Shown: positions 20,462 through 29,471, counted from the stretch's first letter. The stretch: 64,000 bases of DNA from Xylanibacter oryzae DSM 17970 (GCF_000585355.1 NZ_KK073873.1:3205703-3269702); one strand, 5' to 3'. Program-made: numbers and translations. Notes: generated by a model not told the origin, from the letters alone.

Positions 20462-21451
20462 TCAGAAAGCCCTAAAACCTATAATTCTTCTAACTTCTTT
20501 TAGTGTAGCTGACGCACTTTCGCGAGCCTCTTCTGCACCTTCTTTTGCTATTTTATCTAAAAGTTCAGTGTTTGCACTGTATTCAAGAATTTTCTCTCTT
20601 ATCGGAGCTACTGTCTTGCAGACATCCTCGGCTATCTGTTTTTTCAGATCACCGTATCTCAAAGTACAGTTATTCCATTTTTCGTCGAAATACTTATAAG
20701 TCTCTTCGCTAGATACTATTTTTAAGAATGTGAAGAGATTTTCGATTACTTCAGGCTTTTCGCTATTCATCGCCTGTGGTCCAAGGTCAGTAACAGCCTT
20801 CATAACTTTCTTACTGATTGTTTTGTCGTCATCCCTTAAGTAAATGCAGTTGCCTTCACTTTTACCCATCTTTCCACTTCCGTCAAGTCCGGGAACTTTA
20901 AGCGCTTGCGAGTTAAAGTAGAAATTTTGTGGCTCAGGGAATAGCTCAACACCATATATATTATTGAATCTGCGTGCGCATCTGCGAGCCATCTCCATAT
21001 TCTGCTCCTGATCTTTTCCTACAGGAACCTTGTTCACTCTGTGCTGAAGGATATCTGCCGCCATCAGAGTAGGGTAGGTAAGAAGTCCCGCATTTACATT
21101 ATCCGGTTGTTTGCGAGCCTTTTCTTTGAAAGTTGTTACACGTTCCAATTCACCAAGATAAGTGTTCATGTTAAGGTATAAATAAAGTTCAAGAGTCTCT
21201 TTTACATCACTCTGAACATATATAGGAGCTTTGTGTGGGTCTATGCCACAAGCTAGATATTCGGCCATTATCGTCCTTGAACTTGCTTGTATATCTTCAG
21301 GCTTTGGTCTTGTCGTCAGAGAATGCCAATCTGCAATAAAGAATAAACATTTGTATACCTCTTGCATCTGTACAAAACTCTTAACAGCCCCGAAATAATT
21401 ACCTAAATGCAGGTTACCTGTAGGGCGTATACCACTTACTACTTTTTCCAT
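20462..21451 (-). CDS. trpS: Tryptophan--tRNA ligase
   Basis: Class I aminoacyl-tRNA synthetase charging tRNA-Trp. The HIGH-type motif is GNLHLGNYFGA (residues 13-23) and the KMSKS-type loop reads GKMGKSEGN near residue 193. The 329-residue length is standard. It is transcribed alone on the minus strand from a TACCTTTG promoter at 21493-21500 and ends in a strong terminator. Confidence 0.96.
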   Translation of the reverse strand: MEKVVSGIRPTGNLHLGNYFGAVKSFVQMQEVYKCLFFIADWHSLTTRPKPEDIQASSRTIMAEYLACGIDPHKAPIYVQSDVKETLELYLYLNMNTYLGELERVTTFKEKARKQPDNVNAGLLTYPTLMAADILQHRVNKVPVGKDQEQNMEMARRCARRFNNIYGVELFPEPQNFYFNSQALKVPGLDGSGKMGKSEGNCIYLRDDDKTISKKVMKAVTDLGPQAMNSEKPEVIENLFTFLKIVSSEETYKYFDEKWNNCTLRYGDLKKQIAEDVCKTVAPIREKILEYSANTELLDKIAKEGAEEARESASATLKEVRRIIGFRAF

Positions 21452-21492
21452 TATTCTATATTGAATTTAGTTGTTATATTCTATAATGACCG

Positions 21493-21500
21493 CAAAGGTA
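21493..21500 (-). promoter_or_regulatory. -7 box of the trpS promoter
   Basis: TACCTTTG on the minus strand, 41 bases upstream of the trpS ATG. Confidence 0.55.
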
Positions 21501-21550
21501 CTAAAAATCGCACAAAATTTGTGTATAAAAGAAAAAATAATGATATAAAA

Positions 21551-21582
21551 TTTGGAGGTTTAATAAAATTTATATACCTTTG
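21551..21582 (+). promoter_or_regulatory. Promoter of tRNA-Val copy 1
   Basis: TTTG (21551-21554), a 20-base spacer and TACCTTTG (21575-21582) make a full Bacteroidales promoter. The same spacing and boxes precede the second tRNA-Val copy. Confidence 0.75.
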
Positions 21583-21610
21583 CACTCGCTTTAAGATAAT
21601 AAAGCCTATA

Positions 21611-21685
21611 GGGCGTTTAGCTCAGCTGGTTTAGAGCATCTGCCTTACAAGCAGAGGGTCGGCGGTTCGAATCCGTCAACGCCCA
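21611..21685 (+). tRNA. tRNA-Val (anticodon TAC), copy 1
   Basis: A 75-base cloverleaf. The acceptor arms GGGCGTT/AACGCCC pair perfectly, and the D-arm is GCTC...GAGC. The anticodon stem TCTGC/GCAGA closes the loop CTTACAA with anticodon TAC, and the T-loop is TTCGAAT. The CCA end is not encoded in full. It is identical to the copy at 23638-23712. Confidence 0.97.
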
Positions 21686-21691
21686 CCTGAT

Positions 21692-21724
21692 AAAATCCTT
21701 GTGATATCATATCGCAAGGATTTT
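21692..21724 (+). terminator. Terminator of tRNA-Val copy 1
   Basis: A 14-bp stem with one G-T pair (AAAATCCTTGTGAT / ATCGCAAGGATTTT) and a 5-base loop, followed by ATTTTATTTTA, directly after the tRNA. Confidence 0.75.
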
Positions 21725-21770
21725 ATTTTATTTTAGACATTATATTTATGCCTATTAGCGATAAAATAGC

Positions 21771-21778
21771 TATATTTG
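21771..21778 (+). promoter_or_regulatory. -7 box of the paaK promoter
   Basis: TATATTTG followed by GCATCG matches TAnnTTTG. A TTG that would extend paaK (21776) lies inside it. Confidence 0.65.
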
Positions 21779-21811
21779 CATCGATTATGTCTAACCAACG
21801 ATAAAACTACA

Positions 21812-23110
21812 ATGATTTGGAATGAAAGTATCGAATGCATGGATCGCGAACAATTGCGCGAAGTACAAAGCCTTCGACTGAAAAAAATGGTTGATTATGT
21901 TTATCATAACACACCGTTCTACCGTAAAAAATTTCAAGAAATGGATCTGTCTCCAGATGATATTAAGGATATAGACGACATCTCGAAATTACCTTTTACT
22001 AACAAACTTGACCTTAGAGACAATTATCCTTTCGGCCTTGCTGCCGTGCCTATGAGTCAGATTGTACGTATACATGCATCTTCTGGTACTACCGGAAAAC
22101 CGGTTGTCGTTCTTTACACCCGTAAGGATTTATCTGTCTGGGCAGAGAGTATTTCACGTGCTTTCACTGCATATGGGGCTTCGCAAAATGATATATTCCA
22201 AATCTCTTATGGCTATGGTCTGTTTACAGGCGGTTTGGGTGCTCATGATGGTGCTACAAATATTGGTGCAAGTGTAATCCCGATGTCTTCTGGTAATACT
22301 CAAAAACAGATAACGTTAATGCATGATTTTGGTGCTTCTGTCTTGTGTTGTACTCCTTCTTATGCATTGTTCTTGGGCGAAGCAATGAAAGAGTCGGAAT
22401 ATTCGCGCGATGAATTTAAACTGCGTGTAGGATGTTTTGGCGCAGAACCTTGGACAGAGAATATGCGCAAGAAATTGCAAGAATCTTTAGGCATCAAGGC
22501 TTATGATATATATGGATTGAGTGAAGTGGCTGGTCCTGGCGTAGGCTATGAGTGTGAATGTCAGCATGGAACACATCTTAATGAGGACTACTATTATCCG
22601 GAAATTGTAGATCCTAAAACAGGAGATCCTTTGCCTGAGGGACAGTTGGGCGAATTGTGCTTTACTCACCTTGTTAAAGAAGGCATGCCATTGTTGCGCT
22701 ACCGCACTCACGACTTGACTGCATTGCATTACGATAAATGCTCATGCGGAAGAACATTTGTCAGGATGGATCGTATCTTGGGTCGCTGCGATGATATGCT
22801 TATTATCCGTGGCGTAAACGTATTTCCGACACAGATAGAAGCTGTGATACTCAGTCTTAAGGAATTTGAGCCACACTATCAACTTACTGTAGGACGTGAA
22901 AATAACACAGATACATCCGAACTAAAAGTAGAGCTTAAAGAAGAATATTTTACCGACGAGATGAGTCAGATGGTTGCACTACAAAAGAAACTTGAAGGTG
23001 AACTGAAAAGCGTTATCGGTATAGGCTTTAAAGTGAAAATAGTAGAGCCAAAGAGTCTGGAACGTAGTACCGGTAAGGCAAAACGTGTAATAGACAATAG
23101 AAAATTATAA
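21812..23110 (+). CDS. paaK: Phenylacetate--CoA ligase family protein (PaaK-like)
   Basis: ANL-superfamily adenylating enzyme that activates phenylacetate or a related aryl acid as a CoA thioester. The AMP-binding P-loop reads SSGTTGKP near residue 90. YGLSE follows in the core, and LGRCDDMLIIRGVNVFPTQ marks the C-terminal lid. I start at the ATG at 21812 (432 residues), because the TTG 36 bases upstream is inside the promoter. An ACT-domain gene follows 20 bases later. In this phylum the pair is commonly linked with aryl-acid or indolepyruvate metabolism, and no oxidoreductase subunits are present here. The exact substrate is unknown. Confidence 0.92.
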   Translation: MIWNESIECMDREQLREVQSLRLKKMVDYVYHNTPFYRKKFQEMDLSPDDIKDIDDISKLPFTNKLDLRDNYPFGLAAVPMSQIVRIHASSGTTGKPVVVLYTRKDLSVWAESISRAFTAYGASQNDIFQISYGYGLFTGGLGAHDGATNIGASVIPMSSGNTQKQITLMHDFGASVLCCTPSYALFLGEAMKESEYSRDEFKLRVGCFGAEPWTENMRKKLQESLGIKAYDIYGLSEVAGPGVGYECECQHGTHLNEDYYYPEIVDPKTGDPLPEGQLGELCFTHLVKEGMPLLRYRTHDLTALHYDKCSCGRTFVRMDRILGRCDDMLIIRGVNVFPTQIEAVILSLKEFEPHYQLTVGRENNTDTSELKVELKEEYFTDEMSQMVALQKKLEGELKSVIGIGFKVKIVEPKSLERSTGKAKRVIDNRKL

Positions 23111-23130
23111 CCTTTATAAAAAATAATAAT

Positions 23131-23556
23131 ATGTTAGCTAAGCAATTATCAATATTCCTCGAGAATAAGTCAGGTAGACTTACAGAGGTAACAGAAGTAT
23201 TGGGCAATTCGGGCGTAAATCTTTCAGCCATGAGCATAGCAGATAACTCTGATTTCGGCATACTCCGTTGTATTGTTTCCGATCCTGATTTTGCATGCAA
23301 AGTATTAAAGGATGCAGGGTTTGCTGTTAAAATTACAGACGTTATCGGTTTCAGTTGTCCCAACACATCAGGCTCACTTGCCCTAGTACTGAAGTATCTG
23401 TCTGATAATGGCGTATTTATAGAATATATGTACTCCTTTGCCAATGGCGATGTAGCCAATGTCGTGATACGTCCTACAGATTTGGAGAGCTGTGAAAAAA
23501 TACTTTCAGAGAAAAAAGTAGACCTTCTTGCGGCTAATGATTTGTATAAACTTTGA
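23131..23556 (+). CDS. Tandem ACT-domain protein
   Basis: A 141-residue protein made of two ACT modules. The first begins QLSIFLENKSGRLTEVTEVLG with the ligand-binding turn NSGVNLSAMSI. The second is at about residues 70-140 (LALVLKYLSDNGVFIEYMYSF). ACT pairs bind amino acids and regulate neighbouring enzymes. No catalytic domain is attached. It follows paaK by 20 bases, so it probably senses an aromatic amino acid or acid and tunes that pathway, which is an inference from the pairing. The tRNA-Val copy 2 promoter begins 27 bases after its stop. Confidence 0.9.
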   Translation: MLAKQLSIFLENKSGRLTEVTEVLGNSGVNLSAMSIADNSDFGILRCIVSDPDFACKVLKDAGFAVKITDVIGFSCPNTSGSLALVLKYLSDNGVFIEYMYSFANGDVANVVIRPTDLESCEKILSEKKVDLLAANDLYKL

Positions 23557-23583
23557 ATTATAAATAAAAAAGTGGTGCAAAAG

Positions 23584-23615
23584 TTTGGCGGTTCCAAAAA
23601 AAACGCATACCTTTG
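23584..23615 (+). promoter_or_regulatory. Promoter of tRNA-Val copy 2
   Basis: TTTG (23584-23587), exactly 20 bases, then TACCTTTG (23608-23615), followed by CACCG. Architecture matches that of copy 1. Confidence 0.75.
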
Positions 23616-23637
23616 CACCGCTTTACAGAAAATGTAA

Positions 23638-23712
23638 GGGCGTTTAGCTCAGCTGGTTTAGAGCATCTGCCTTACAAGCAGAGGGTCGGCGGTTCGAATC
23701 CGTCAACGCCCA
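23638..23712 (+). tRNA. tRNA-Val (anticodon TAC), copy 2
   Basis: Identical over all 75 bases to the copy at 21611-21685, with anticodon loop CTTACAA. It lies 2 kb downstream of the first copy, with the paaK-ACT unit between them. Confidence 0.97.
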
Positions 23713-23717
23713 CACCA

Positions 23718-23750
23718 AGACCTTTCATACTTCTGAGAGGTCTTTTTTTT
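23718..23750 (+). terminator. Terminator of tRNA-Val copy 2
   Basis: A 10-bp stem with one G-T pair (AGACCTTTCA / TGAGAGGTCT) and loop TACTTC, followed by a run of T. Confidence 0.85.
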
Positions 23751-23813
23751 GTTATAAAATGCTGTTTTTTTAAACTTTAATAGTTTAAATTATTGTAAGT
23801 CGATTTAATTTAT

Positions 23814-23821
23814 TAACTTTG
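23814..23821 (+). promoter_or_regulatory. -7 box of the purB promoter
   Basis: TAACTTTG followed by CCCC matches TAnnTTTG, 25 bases before the purB ATG. Confidence 0.55.
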
Positions 23822-23846
23822 CCCCAATAATTATATAAGTATTAGT

Positions 23847-25193
23847 ATGGAGCTCGATTTATTAACCGCCATCTCACCTATAGATGGGCGCTATAGAGGT
23901 AAAACAGAAAAACTAGCAGATTACTTTTCAGAGTATGCACTTATTCGCTACCGTGTCCGCGTAGAAATAGAGTATTTTATTACTTTATGTGAATTGCCAT
24001 TGCCACAACTGAAAGGTTTTGATCATCAACTATTTGGAAGATTGCGAGATATCTATCAGAAATTTGATCAGAATGATGCACAAAGAATTAAGGATATTGA
24101 GAAAATAACCAACCACGATGTTAAGGCCGTGGAGTATTTTTTGAAAGAAGAATTCGATAAAATAGGAAATCTTGATGATTTCAAAGAGTTTATCCACTTC
24201 GGTTTGACATCTCAGGATATAAACAATACCTCTGTGCCATTGTCGATAAAAGATGCGCTTAATGAAGTTTATTATCCTCAGGTTCAAGAACTTATAGATC
24301 AGCTGCAAACATATGCAGATGAGTGGAAAGATATTCCGATGCTTGCAAAAACACACGGTCAGCCGGCTTCTCCTACTCGTCTTGGAAAAGAAATAATGGT
24401 ATACGTCTATCGTCTTACCGTACAATTAGAACAGTTGAAATCATTACCGATAACAGCAAAGTTTGGTGGTGCAACTGGCAATTATAATGCACATCATGTT
24501 GCTTATCCTGAGTATGACTGGAAAAAGTTTGGCGATAAATTCGTTTCCGACAAATTAGGATTACAGAGAGAGCAATATACTACACAGATTAGTAATTATG
24601 ATAATTTGGGCGCTATTTTTGATGCCCTACGTCGTATTAATACAATAGTTCTAGACTTAGACCGCGACTTCTGGATGTACATATCAATGGAGTACTTCAA
24701 ACAGAAAATCAAAGCAGGCGAAGTCGGTTCAAGTGCAATGCCACATAAGGTTAATCCTATTGATTACGAGAATAGCGAAGGCAACCTCGGACTGTCTAAC
24801 GCAGTGTTACAGTTCCTTGCTCAGAAACTACCGGTTAGTCGTCTGCAGCGTGACCTTACCGATTCAACAGTTCTTCGCAATATAGGTGTCCCTCTCGGAC
24901 ATAGTCTTATTGCATTCCAGAGCACACTGAAAGGTTTAAGAAAATTGATTCTCAATGAAGACAAAATAAGTGAAGATCTTGATAACACATGGGCGGTAGT
25001 AGCAGAAGCTATTCAGACCATATTACGTAGAGAGGCCTATCCTCATCCATATGAGGCTTTGAAAGCCTTGACACGTACAAATAAGAAAATGACTGAAGAA
25101 ACTATACACGACTTCATAAGCACACTTAATGTTTCAGATAATGTTAAAGCCGAACTTATGGCAATAACACCTCATACATACACAGGAATATAA
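23847..25193 (+). CDS. purB: Adenylosuccinate lyase
   Basis: Fumarase-superfamily lyase acting twice in purine synthesis: SAICAR to AICAR, and adenylosuccinate to AMP. The signature loop SSAMPHKVNPIDYEN near residue 295 holds the catalytic serine. KTHGQPASPT near residue 170 carries the conserved histidine, and TSQDINN is also present. Its 448 residues match the long PurB form. It is probably transcribed with the downstream pseudouridine synthase gene, since no promoter box is evident in the 68-base gap. Confidence 0.96.
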   Translation: MELDLLTAISPIDGRYRGKTEKLADYFSEYALIRYRVRVEIEYFITLCELPLPQLKGFDHQLFGRLRDIYQKFDQNDAQRIKDIEKITNHDVKAVEYFLKEEFDKIGNLDDFKEFIHFGLTSQDINNTSVPLSIKDALNEVYYPQVQELIDQLQTYADEWKDIPMLAKTHGQPASPTRLGKEIMVYVYRLTVQLEQLKSLPITAKFGGATGNYNAHHVAYPEYDWKKFGDKFVSDKLGLQREQYTTQISNYDNLGAIFDALRRINTIVLDLDRDFWMYISMEYFKQKIKAGEVGSSAMPHKVNPIDYENSEGNLGLSNAVLQFLAQKLPVSRLQRDLTDSTVLRNIGVPLGHSLIAFQSTLKGLRKLILNEDKISEDLDNTWAVVAEAIQTILRREAYPHPYEALKALTRTNKKMTEETIHDFISTLNVSDNVKAELMAITPHTYTGI

Positions 25194-25261
25194 TAAATAT
25201 TTATATAATTAATTTTTTAGTAAATGGCCGTGAGGCTTAAATAATACAAAACAATACTATC

Positions 25262-26848
25262 ATGGATTTAGAAAACGAGAAAACTCAGCAAGACGTATCT
25301 GGCGAACAGAATGAAAAAAGCCGTGAAGGCTATCAACCAACAGGTCAGTACAACAATTATTCGAGAGACTATCATAATAATGGTGGACGCTCACAGCGCC
25401 CACGCATACATGCGCAGTCTTCTTATTCATCAAATAGACCAAACACAGGTGGTGATGACGAAGGATTCCGCCCGGAAGGTTTTGGCTCAGGACTCCAGTC
25501 CGGTCAATCTCAGCAGCGTCCTTATCGCCCACATTATAATAATGGTGGCGGCTATCGTCCACGCTATAATAATGGAGGTGATGGCGAAAATGCAGGTGGC
25601 TATCAGTCAAGAGGTGGCTATGGTCAGAATCGTCCTCAAGGCGGTTATCGCCCACGCTATAATAATGGTGGAGAAGGCGAAAATGGCGGCTATCAGCAAA
25701 GAGGCGGCTATGGTCAGAATCGTCCTCAAGGCGGTTATCGTCCACGCTATAATAATGGAGGCGAAGGCGAAAATGCAGGTGGCTATCAGTCAAGAGGTGG
25801 TGATGGCGAAAATGTCGGTTATCAGCAAAGAGGTGCCTATGGTCAGAATCGCCCTCAAGGCGGTTATCGTCCACGCTATAATAATGGTGGAGATGGCGAA
25901 AATGCAGGCGGCTATCAGCAAAGAGGCGGCTATGGAGATCGCCCACAGGGTGGTGGCTATCGTCCGCGTTACAATAACGGCGGTGGTTACAACAATGGCG
26001 GTGGCTACGGTCAGCGTGGCGGCTATAATAATGGTGGTTATAACAGACCTCATTCAGACGACTATGATCCAAATGCAAAGTATAGCCTAAAGAAGAGAAT
26101 AGAATATAAAGAACAGCATACAGACCCTAACGAACCGATTCGTCTTAATAAATATCTTGCTAACGCAGGTGTTTGCAGCCGTCGTGAGGCTGACGAATTC
26201 ATACAGGCAGGTGTCGTTATTGTAAACGGACAAATTATAACCGAATTGGGAACGAAAGTAAAGCGTTCAGATGAGGTTAAGTTCCACGATCAACCCGTAA
26301 GTCTGGAAAAAAAAGTTTACGTGCTTCTAAATAAACCTAAGGATTATGTTACTACAAGTGATGATCCTCAGCAGCGCAAGACCGTTATGGACCTTGTAAA
26401 GAATGCATGTTCAGAACGTATATACCCTGTAGGTCGTCTTGACCGCAATACAACAGGAGTACTACTTCTTACTAACGATGGTGATCTGGCCAGCAAACTT
26501 ACACATCCTAAGTTCTTGAAGAAAAAGATTTATCATGTTTATCTTGACAAGAATGTAACAGCTCATGATATGGAACAGATTGCTCAAGGTATAACCCTCG
26601 ACGACGGTGAAGTTCATGCAGATAGCATTGCTTATGCTGATGATATGGATAAGAGTCAGATAGGAATTGAAATCCATAGCGGTAAGAACCGTATCGTTCG
26701 CCGTATATTTGAGAGCCTGGGCTATCGCGTTGTCAAACTAGACCGAGTACAGTTCTCTGGTCTTACGAAGAAGAATCTTCGCCGCGGAGACTGGCGTTAC
26801 CTTACACAGCAAGAGGTAGAAATGCTTCGTATGGGAGCATTTGAATAA
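25262..26848 (+). CDS. RluB/RsuA-family pseudouridine synthase with a long Gly/Asn/Arg repeat N-terminus
   Basis: RNA pseudouridine synthase. The catalytic part is at residues 292-528: an S4 RNA-binding domain (IRLNKYLANAGVCSRREADEF) followed by the RsuA/RluB core with GRLDRNTTGVLLL, where Asp394 is the catalytic aspartate. Residues 21-264 form an unusual low-complexity tail rich in G, N, Y, R and Q. It holds five exact copies of GYRPRYNNGG (starting at residues 97, 128, 158, 201, 232) separated by RGG and QNRPQGG segments. The tail resembles RGG-type RNA-binding or condensate-forming regions. The target base is unknown; 23S rRNA is likely from the family. Confidence 0.9.
   Translation: MDLENEKTQQDVSGEQNEKSREGYQPTGQYNNYSRDYHNNGGRSQRPRIHAQSSYSSNRPNTGGDDEGFRPEGFGSGLQSGQSQQRPYRPHYNNGGGYRPRYNNGGDGENAGGYQSRGGYGQNRPQGGYRPRYNNGGEGENGGYQQRGGYGQNRPQGGYRPRYNNGGEGENAGGYQSRGGDGENVGYQQRGAYGQNRPQGGYRPRYNNGGDGENAGGYQQRGGYGDRPQGGGYRPRYNNGGGYNNGGGYGQRGGYNNGGYNRPHSDDYDPNAKYSLKKRIEYKEQHTDPNEPIRLNKYLANAGVCSRREADEFIQAGVVIVNGQIITELGTKVKRSDEVKFHDQPVSLEKKVYVLLNKPKDYVTTSDDPQQRKTVMDLVKNACSERIYPVGRLDRNTTGVLLLTNDGDLASKLTHPKFLKKKIYHVYLDKNVTAHDMEQIAQGITLDDGEVHADSIAYADDMDKSQIGIEIHSGKNRIVRRIFESLGYRVVKLDRVQFSGLTKKNLRRGDWRYLTQQEVEMLRMGAFE
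25550..25984 (+). repeat. In-frame tandem repeats of the pseudouridine synthase tail
   Basis: Direct repeats of about 90 bases encode the five GYRPRYNNGG-containing units. Spacing is about 93, 90, 129 and 93 bases, so whole codons are kept. This structure allows expansion or contraction by recombination without frameshift. Confidence 0.85.
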
Positions 26849-26880
26849 ACACAAATCAACAAGATAAGAAAAAGTAGAAA

Positions 26881-28284
26881 ATGGAAAAGATAAGTAGAAC
26901 AAAAGTCATTGATGTACTCAAAAGTACCGCTTATGGCTCTATCGTAAATGTAAAAGGATGGGTGCGTACCCGCCGTGGTAGCAAAGTTGTCAATTTCATC
27001 GCTCTTAACGATGGTTCTACAATAAAGAATGTTCAGATAGTAGTTGAGATAGACAAGTTCGACGAGGATATAATAAAAGATGTTACTACAGGTGCCTGTA
27101 TCAGCATCAATGGAGAATTGGTGCAGAGCCAGGGTAAAGGCCAGACGGTAGAGATACAGTGTCGCGAAATAGAAGTTCTTGGTCCTTGTGGAGCAGATTA
27201 TCCATTGCAGAAGAAAGGTCATTCTATGGAGTTTCTTCGCGAGCATGCTAACCTCCGTCTGCGTACTAATACATTTGGAGCAGTATTCCGCATTCGCCAC
27301 AATATGGCAATGGCGGTCCATTCATATTTTCACGAGCACGGCTTTTTTTATTTCAATACACCTCTTATTACAGCCAGTGACTGTGAGGGAGCCGGACAGA
27401 TGTTCCAGGTAACTACAAAGAATCTGTATGATCTTAAAAAAGATGCAGATGGCAAGATAGACTATAGCGACGACTTCTTCGGCAAGATGACAAGTCTTAC
27501 TGTTAGTGGTCAGCTCGAAGGCGAACTTGGAGCCACTGCACTTGGAGCCATATATACATTTGGACCAACATTCCGTGCAGAGAATTCAAACACTCCACGC
27601 CATTTGGCAGAGTTTTGGATGATAGAACCGGAAGTAGCTTTCAATGATATTACAGACAATATGGATTTGGCAGAAGACTTTATCAAGTATTGTGTGAAAT
27701 GGGCCATTGAAAAATGTCAGGATGATCTGGAGTTCCTCAACAACATGATCGATAAGACATTGCTAGACCGCTTACATTTCGTATTAGAGCACGATTTCGT
27801 ACGTCTGCCATACACTGAAGGAATAAATATTCTTGAAGACGCCATAAAGAAAGGTCATAAGTTTGAGTTCCCTGTATATTGGGGTGTCGACTTGGCCAGC
27901 GAGCATGAGCGCTTCTTAGTAGAAGAGCACTTTAAGCGTCCTGTTATTCTTACAGATTATCCTAAAGAGATAAAAGCCTTCTACATGAAGATGAATGAGG
28001 ATGGCAAGACTGTAAGAGCTATGGATGTATTGTTCCCTCAGATAGGCGAGATTATTGGTGGTTCAGAGCGTGAAGAGAACTACGACAAACTTATAGGTCG
28101 TATCAAAGAACTTAACATTCCTATGAAGGATATGTGGTGGTATCTTGATACACGTAAGTGGGGTTCATGTCCTCATAGTGGATTCGGATTAGGTTTCGAG
28201 CGTCTCATCCTGTTTGTTACAGGCATGCAGAATATCCGCGACGTGATACCATTCCCAAGAACGCCTAATACAGCAGAATTCTAA
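26881..28284 (+). CDS. asnS: Asparagine--tRNA ligase
   Basis: Class II aminoacyl-tRNA synthetase. An N-terminal OB anticodon-binding domain ([14 protein letters not shown]) is followed by the catalytic core with motif 2 ([21 protein letters not shown]) and motif 3 ([15 protein letters not shown]). The C-terminus is the usual [11 protein letters not shown]. Length is 467. It lies 32 bases after the pseudouridine synthase gene and ends in a strong terminator. Confidence 0.96.
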   Translation: MEKISRTKVIDVLKSTAYGSIVNVKGWVRTRRGSKVVNFIALNDGSTIKNVQIVVEIDKFDEDIIKDVTTGACISINGELVQSQGKGQTVEIQCREIEVLGPCGADYPLQKKGHSMEFLREHANLRLRTNTFGAVFRIRHNMAMAVHSYFHEHGFFYFNTPLITASDCEGAGQMFQVTTKNLYDLKKDADGKIDYSDDFFGKMTSLTVSGQLEGELGATALGAIYTFGPTFRAENSNTPRHLAEFWMIEPEVAFNDITDNMDLAEDFIKYCVKWAIEKCQDDLEFLNNMIDKTLLDRLHFVLEHDFVRLPYTEGINILEDAIKKGHKFEFPVYWGVDLASEHERFLVEEHFKRPVILTDYPKEIKAFYMKMNEDGKTVRAMDVLFPQIGEIIGGSEREENYDKLIGRIKELNIPMKDMWWYLDTRKWGSCPHSGFGLGFERLILFVTGMQNIRDVIPFPRTPNTAEF

Positions 28285-28305
28285 AAATAGAATTTCATAA
28301 TAATA

Positions 28306-28344
28306 AAAAATAGTCCCGATTCATTGAGAGTCGGGACTATTTTT
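28306..28344 (+). terminator. Rho-independent terminator of asnS
   Basis: A 14-bp stem (AAAAATAGTCCCGA / TCGGGACTATTTTT) with an 11-base loop, 22 bases after the stop codon. Confidence 0.88.
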
Positions 28345-28411
28345 ATTCTATAAAATGTGATTATAACGCAACTTATTTCTTCATATCTTTATTAATTTGA
28401 GAATATTTACG

Positions 28412-28419
28412 TATCTTTG
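28412..28419 (+). promoter_or_regulatory. -7 box of the HNH gene promoter
   Basis: TATCTTTG matches TAnnTTTG. The in-frame TTG at 28417 is inside it, which supports the ATG at 28453. Confidence 0.6.
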
Positions 28420-28452
28420 TTAAAAGAAAGTAATAACATAAATACATATACT

Positions 28453-28998
28453 ATGCCACCTCCAATGATTAAAACCGTACGCCAGCTCATATACTGGCAG
28501 TATGCAAAAATTATCTCAGACGCTTCAAAATTCGGTAAACAAAATTACAGAATGGATATGCATTATTGTAAACAACTATGCTCTGGCGAAATCCATTGGT
28601 CGTCTGCTGTTAGGGAGTGGCTTAAAGAGAAAGAAAATCCGGACGTTTGTATCTATTGTGGCGAAAAGAAAGATTTAACCACTGAACATATCTTACCACG
28701 TATCTGTGGCGGAGAGGACATTACAGACAATGTAGTTAGGGTATGTAAGAGTTGCAATTCATCTAAAGGAGGTAAAAGACTTTACGAATGGATGGGATAC
28801 AAATCTAAAGATAATATTAACCGTATAGCAGAAGGTAAATATTTGAAGTATCTATATTCTCTTCATGAAAAGAATGGAACTCTGGACGCAAGAGTTGCAG
28901 ACTTATGCGATAAATGTAATATGAGAAAAACATGTGAGAGCAATAATTGTGTAGAAAAGCTTACGGTATATTGCCTTGAAGGATGCTTCCATAAATAA
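28453..28998 (+). CDS. HNH endonuclease-like protein with a cysteine-rich C-terminus
   Basis: A 181-residue protein of unknown role. Its centre is an HNH/zinc-finger nuclease module: CIYC (Cys66, Cys69), the EH pair in LTTEHILPR (Glu78, His79), and CKSCN (Cys98, Cys101, Asn102) followed by SSKG. The C-terminal 30 residues carry six more cysteines (152, 155, 161, 166, 174, 178), which suggests a second metal site. The N-terminal 60 residues are helical and unrecognised. It stands alone with its own promoter and has no methylase or toxin partner nearby. It could be a mobile, restriction or repair nuclease. Confidence 0.8.
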   Translation: MPPPMIKTVRQLIYWQYAKIISDASKFGKQNYRMDMHYCKQLCSGEIHWSSAVREWLKEKENPDVCIYCGEKKDLTTEHILPRICGGEDITDNVVRVCKSCNSSKGGKRLYEWMGYKSKDNINRIAEGKYLKYLYSLHEKNGTLDARVADLCDKCNMRKTCESNNCVEKLTVYCLEGCFHK

Positions 28999-29033
28999 GC
29001 TACTCTAAATACAATATGCTATATTTCGTTTAT

Positions 29034-29447
29034 TTATACTATCATTAGTATACTACCTGAAGCGATGAGGATCGCGCCAATGGCAACTTGCAATGTTATT
29101 CGTTCGTGTAGAAATATGAATGCTAGGATTATAGTAAATACTACGCTCAACTTATCTATAGGAGCAACCCTGGAAACATTTCCTAGCTGTATGGCTTTAA
29201 AATAAAAAAGCCACGACAAGCCTGTAGCTACACCCGAAAGTATAAGGAAAGTCCAAGTGTTACGACTAATTTCTTTTATTTCCGTCTGATGATTCCCGAA
29301 AAACACAATACCCCACGTTAATGTTAAGATGACAGAAGTTCGGATAGCCGTTGCTAAATCCGAATTGATGTTTTTAACACCTACCTTTGCACATATTGCT
29401 GTCAAAGAGGCAAATAGTGCTGACAGCAAAGCATAAAATTTCCACAT
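29034..29447 (-). CDS. Half-size EamA/DMT-superfamily transporter
   Basis: A 137-residue membrane protein with one EamA unit. Four to five hydrophobic helices are visible, from WKFYALLSALFASLTAICAKVG to LQVAIGAILIASGSILMIV. Full-length drug/metabolite transporters have two such units in one chain, so this one probably works as a dimer, like small multidrug-resistance proteins. The substrate cannot be told. It is transcribed alone on the minus strand, and TACCTTTG at 29472-29479 is the likely promoter box. Confidence 0.85.
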   Translation of the reverse strand: MWKFYALLSALFASLTAICAKVGVKNINSDLATAIRTSVILTLTWGIVFFGNHQTEIKEISRNTWTFLILSGVATGLSWLFYFKAIQLGNVSRVAPIDKLSVVFTIILAFIFLHERITLQVAIGAILIASGSILMIV

Positions 29448-29471
29448 AATATAAAGCTATTTTTGCAGAAG

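Noticed and set aside
25260..26078. A 272-residue minus-strand frame rich in His, Asp, Tyr and Ser, opposite the repeat tail of the pseudouridine synthase, and a 259-residue plus-strand frame in another register.
   Set aside because: Both are mirror translations of the same DNA repeats. They lack start context and any domain, while the overlapping gene has a clear catalytic core in continuation.
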